A stretch of 16,626 bases of DNA from positions 1 to 16,626 of the forward strand of contig CALBYC010000180.1 in assembly GCA_937890135.1 (NCBI GenBank). The letters are read 5' to 3'. Origin of the DNA: an uncultured Parabacteroides sp. Lineage in GTDB: Bacteria > Bacteroidota > Bacteroidia > Bacteroidales > Tannerellaceae. This document shows, one piece after another, positions 14,685 to 16,626 of the stretch. Position numbers and translations under genes: made by a program. The number at the start of each line of letters is the position of its first letter. The stretch's first letter is position 1. Below the pieces are notes generated by a model. The model did no database searches and was not told the origin of the DNA. It worked only from the letters and a program-made list of their open reading frames with translations.

Positions 14685-15218
14685 ATGAAAGTGCTTGTGG
14701 TCATAGACATGCAGAACGATTTCATCGACGGAGCTTTGGGGACACCCGAGGCCGTCGCCATCGTGGACAGAGTGAAAGAGAAAATCAACAGCCACCTGGC
14801 GGGGGGCGGGATGGTGTATTACACGCAGGACACCCATGCGGGGGATTACCTCCGGACCCAGGAAGGGCGGAAGCTCCCCGTCCCCCATTGCATCGAAGGG
14901 ACGGAAGGATGGCGGCTGTTCCCGGGCATCTACCATTCCCCATGCCCCGTCATCCGCAAAGGGACGTTCGGGTCGTTGGAACTGGCCGAGGAAATCGCCC
15001 GCCTGCCCCACCGTCTCGAGTCAATCGAGCTGGTGGGCTTGTGCACCGACATCTGCGTCATCTCGAACGCCTTGATTTTGAAAGCCCGCTTGCCCGAAGT
15101 CCCTGTCTTGGTGGATGCCGACTGCTGCGCCGGCGTCACCCCTCAAAGCCACAAGAATGCCCTTGACGCCATGCGCATGTGCCAGGTGGAGGTGAAGGAG
15201 GAAGGAAAGAGTGAATAA
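14685..15218 (+). CDS. Nicotinamidase-like cysteine hydrolase (isochorismatase superfamily)
   Basis: Nicotinamidases (PncA) deamidate nicotinamide to nicotinate in NAD salvage. The 177-residue protein carries the superfamily catalytic triad: D8 in VVIDMQNDF, K92 in RKGTFGS, and C124 in GLCTDICVISNAL, whose preceding cis-peptide region is the usual place for the oxyanion hole. Metal ligands D49 and H51 (TQDTH) and H68 (VPHC) match PncA D49, H51 and H71. The third PncA histidine (H57) has no clear counterpart, since the region reads AGDYLRTQEG. Length is nearer the shorter Gram-positive-type nicotinamidase-related amidases than E. coli PncA (213). The name pncA is therefore likely but not certain. 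No signal peptide is seen, so it is cytoplasmic. It starts 14 nt after the MATE gene and is probably co-transcribed. Confidence 0.88.
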   Translation: MKVLVVIDMQNDFIDGALGTPEAVAIVDRVKEKINSHLAGGGMVYYTQDTHAGDYLRTQEGRKLPVPHCIEGTEGWRLFPGIYHSPCPVIRKGTFGSLELAEEIARLPHRLESIELVGLCTDICVISNALILKARLPEVPVLVDADCCAGVTPQSHKNALDAMRMCQVEVKEEGKSE

Positions 15219-15253
15219 AGCATAAAAGATGGGTTAAAGTGTAATTATAATCG

Positions 15254-15261
15254 TATATTTG
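15254..15261 (+). promoter_or_regulatory. Likely -7 element ahead of the metallophosphoesterase gene
   Basis: TATATTTG matches TAnnTTTG in the 69-nt AT-rich gap after the cysteine hydrolase gene. No TTG is seen 19-21 nt upstream (nearest is GGTTAAA), so the -33 box is weak. A start near 15268 would give a leader of about 20 nt. No terminator hairpin is visible in the gap, so read-through from upstream is also possible. Confidence 0.55.
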
Positions 15262-15287
15262 CGTTATATATAGAAACACGATCGAAA

Positions 15288-16517
15288 ATGAAATCATGCA
15301 ATCGTAGCCAACATATGCTTTGCTCCTTCTTTGCTTTCATGCTGTGCCTGTGCGGCTGTGGGGAAAAAGAGGATCCGACCATCTATTATTCGGAAGAAAC
15401 GATAGAAGCCTTGTCCAATCTGGAAGGGATGATGGGCAATGGAACGACGTACAGCCAGCTGAAAAGCGAACGGGTGTCCGAACGGTTCAAGCTGGTCCAC
15501 CTGTCCGACGTGCACATTTCCAAGTCAAGTGCGGGCTGTTACCCCGAAAACCCCGAAAACCTGGCGCAGGCGATCCGCTTTGCCAACTTGCCGGAAGCCC
15601 ATATCGATGCCATGGCCATGACGGGCGATTTCATCAACCCGAAACCGGAAGACGGCAAATCCACCGTGCGCAAATACTATGAGGCATTTGCCTCGGCCTA
15701 CCATGTCTTGTCCAATGCCGTCCCCAGCTTCGTCAGCACGGGCAACCATGACGCCAACATGCTGGGCATAGACGAGAGCAGCCATTTCAGCAAAGAGGAA
15801 ATCAACGGCATCCTGTTCGATAACCAGAACTACCCGATTGCCCAGCCCGCCGGCGAAAACTATTACTATGCGGACATAGACGGGCACCAGGACGATGTCT
15901 TCAGGATCATCGCTTTGGACAACACGGACCAGGAGGCTCGTGATTATAACACCCAGCAAGCTTGCTGCGTCACCCAGAAACAAATCGACTGGCTGGTAAA
16001 CGTGGCCTTGAAAGAGGGCATGTCCGACCGGCACAAGGTCGTCATACTGCATCACCATCCCTTGCAGCCTTATTCGAAGGACGGGAGCACCTACATGTGC
16101 TCCGGCTACCATCTCTACGGCCATGAGCTTATCCCTTCCATTGTCAACGCGTATATCCAGCGCAAGCCATGCGACAAGACCTATAAGTCGGTCGTTGCCC
16201 CCCGTTCGGAGATAACCGTCCGTGCCGACTTTTCCGGTGCCAAGGGCGAGTTCGTCTGTTACCTGGGAGGGCACGCCCATACGACGGCTTCCTTTGCCGT
16301 GGACTGCGGGGAGGAAGGCGCGCCCAAGCAGCTGATGCTGCTGGCGAACACGATGTCCTCCAGCTTGCAGAACAACGCTTACGGGAAAATAGACAGGAAG
16401 GGGAAAGGTAAAAACAGCTTCAGCATATATTGCATCGACACCGTGGAGAAGAACATCTACGTCACCTACTTCGGGGCACGCAAGGGGGCTGCCACGGAAG
16501 TCGTCCCTTACCAATAA
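15288..16517 (+). CDS. Predicted lipoprotein metallophosphoesterase (calcineurin-like)
   Basis: The 409-residue product has all the metal-site motifs of calcineurin-like phosphoesterases in order: LSDVH (D74, H76), TGDF (D114), GNHD (152-155), HHH in VVILHHHPLQ (255-257) and GGHAH (327-331). It should therefore be a two-metal phosphohydrolase. The N-terminus (hydrophobic 10-22, then LCGC with C24, followed by GEKED) looks like a lipoprotein signal with lipidation at C24, though Cys at the -2 position is atypical and the region holds four cysteines (C12, C20, C22, C24). The chain would then be anchored in the envelope. Substrate is unknown; relatives act on nucleotides, phospholipids or phosphoproteins. 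It is unrelated in domain layout to the UshA-like protein at 7810-9381, since no C-terminal nucleotidase domain is present. A membrane protein gene starts 11 nt downstream. Confidence 0.88.
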   Translation: MKSCNRSQHMLCSFFAFMLCLCGCGEKEDPTIYYSEETIEALSNLEGMMGNGTTYSQLKSERVSERFKLVHLSDVHISKSSAGCYPENPENLAQAIRFANLPEAHIDAMAMTGDFINPKPEDGKSTVRKYYEAFASAYHVLSNAVPSFVSTGNHDANMLGIDESSHFSKEEINGILFDNQNYPIAQPAGENYYYADIDGHQDDVFRIIALDNTDQEARDYNTQQACCVTQKQIDWLVNVALKEGMSDRHKVVILHHHPLQPYSKDGSTYMCSGYHLYGHELIPSIVNAYIQRKPCDKTYKSVVAPRSEITVRADFSGAKGEFVCYLGGHAHTTASFAVDCGEEGAPKQLMLLANTMSSSLQNNAYGKIDRKGKGKNSFSIYCIDTVEKNIYVTYFGARKGAATEVVPYQ

Positions 16518-16528
16518 TAAAGAATGCT

Positions 16529-16626
16529 ATGCTGCAAAAGTTCATTGACAACACGTTTTATTACCTGTTCATGTTCGCGCTGGTTTTCGGCGTGGTCTTT
16601 TATGATGCCACCAGCTATTTCAGCTT
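16529..16626 (+). CDS. N-terminus of a membrane protein (3' end cut by the window)
   Basis: From ATG 16529 the frame is open to the window edge and gives 32 residues, MLQKFIDNTFYYLFMFALVF and onward, with a hydrophobic helix at about residues 10-24. This looks like the start of a polytopic membrane protein; the style resembles O-antigen ligase-type proteins, but that is a guess. An ATG at 16524 in another frame gives a cysteine-, serine- and arginine-rich sequence that looks unnatural. The gene begins 11 nt after the lipoprotein phosphoesterase, suggesting co-transcription and a possible shared envelope role. Confidence 0.6.
   Translation, partial: MLQKFIDNTFYYLFMFALVFGVVFYDATSYFS

Noticed and set aside
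16524..16626. Alternative frame from ATG 16524 at the window end
   Set aside because: The product (MLCCKSSLTTRF and onward) is Cys/Ser/Arg-rich and unlike a natural protein, while the 16529 frame gives a clean membrane helix.
1..16626. Mobile elements, CRISPR arrays, tRNA or rRNA genes
   Set aside because: I saw no transposase, inverted-repeat ends, regularly spaced repeats or tRNA-like cloverleaf; the gaps are too short to hold most of these.

Overview
The window is a chromosomal housekeeping segment from a member of the Bacteroidota, most likely order Bacteroidales. Three things point there. The gene order murG-murC-ftsQ-ftsA-ftsZ-yqeY and the divergent rpsO/typA pair are arrangements known from Bacteroidales. 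The promoters fit the Bacteroidota-type -7 element TAnnTTTG. Most genes lack a Shine-Dalgarno sequence. I cannot fix the genus. Coding regions are fairly GC-rich, the short intergenic gaps are AT-rich, and coding density is very high: no gap without a gene reaches 300 bases.

Layout. (1) Positions 1-6282, plus strand, hold the distal end of the division and cell wall (dcw) cluster. It starts inside murG (lipid II synthesis) and continues with murC, ftsQ, ftsA, ftsZ and a GatB/YqeY-domain gene. A strong intrinsic terminator closes it at about 6316-6356. (2) Positions 6382-9381, plus strand, hold a two-gene unit: a short CstA-family inner-membrane transporter and an exported 5'-nucleotidase-type phosphohydrolase. 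It ends at a hairpin that also serves rpsO from the other side. (3) Positions 9488-9886 hold rpsO on the minus strand, the only minus-strand gene, and a divergent promoter region shared with typA. (4) Positions 9908-11713 hold typA/bipA, followed by its own terminator. (5) Positions 11868-15218, plus strand, hold two tandem cyclophilin-type prolyl isomerases (one exported, one cytoplasmic), a MATE efflux pump that overlaps the second by 4 nt, and a nicotinamidase-like cysteine hydrolase. (6) Positions 15288-16626 hold a predicted lipoprotein metallophosphoesterase and the first 32 codons of a membrane protein cut by the window end.

How the genes work together. MurC and MurG act on cytoplasmic peptidoglycan precursors. 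FtsQ, FtsA and FtsZ assemble the septal machine that uses them, and the murC/ftsQ stop-start overlap suggests translational coupling. The remaining genes are protein-folding, transport, salvage and translation functions with no single shared pathway visible.

I see no mobile element, CRISPR array, tRNA, rRNA or prophage. I found no convincing new multi-gene system. The points most worth a second look are an 11-G homopolymer inside the second cyclophilin gene, that gene's long charged helical insertion, the non-canonical C-terminal tail of FtsZ, and several start sites that should be placed downstream of the longest open frame.
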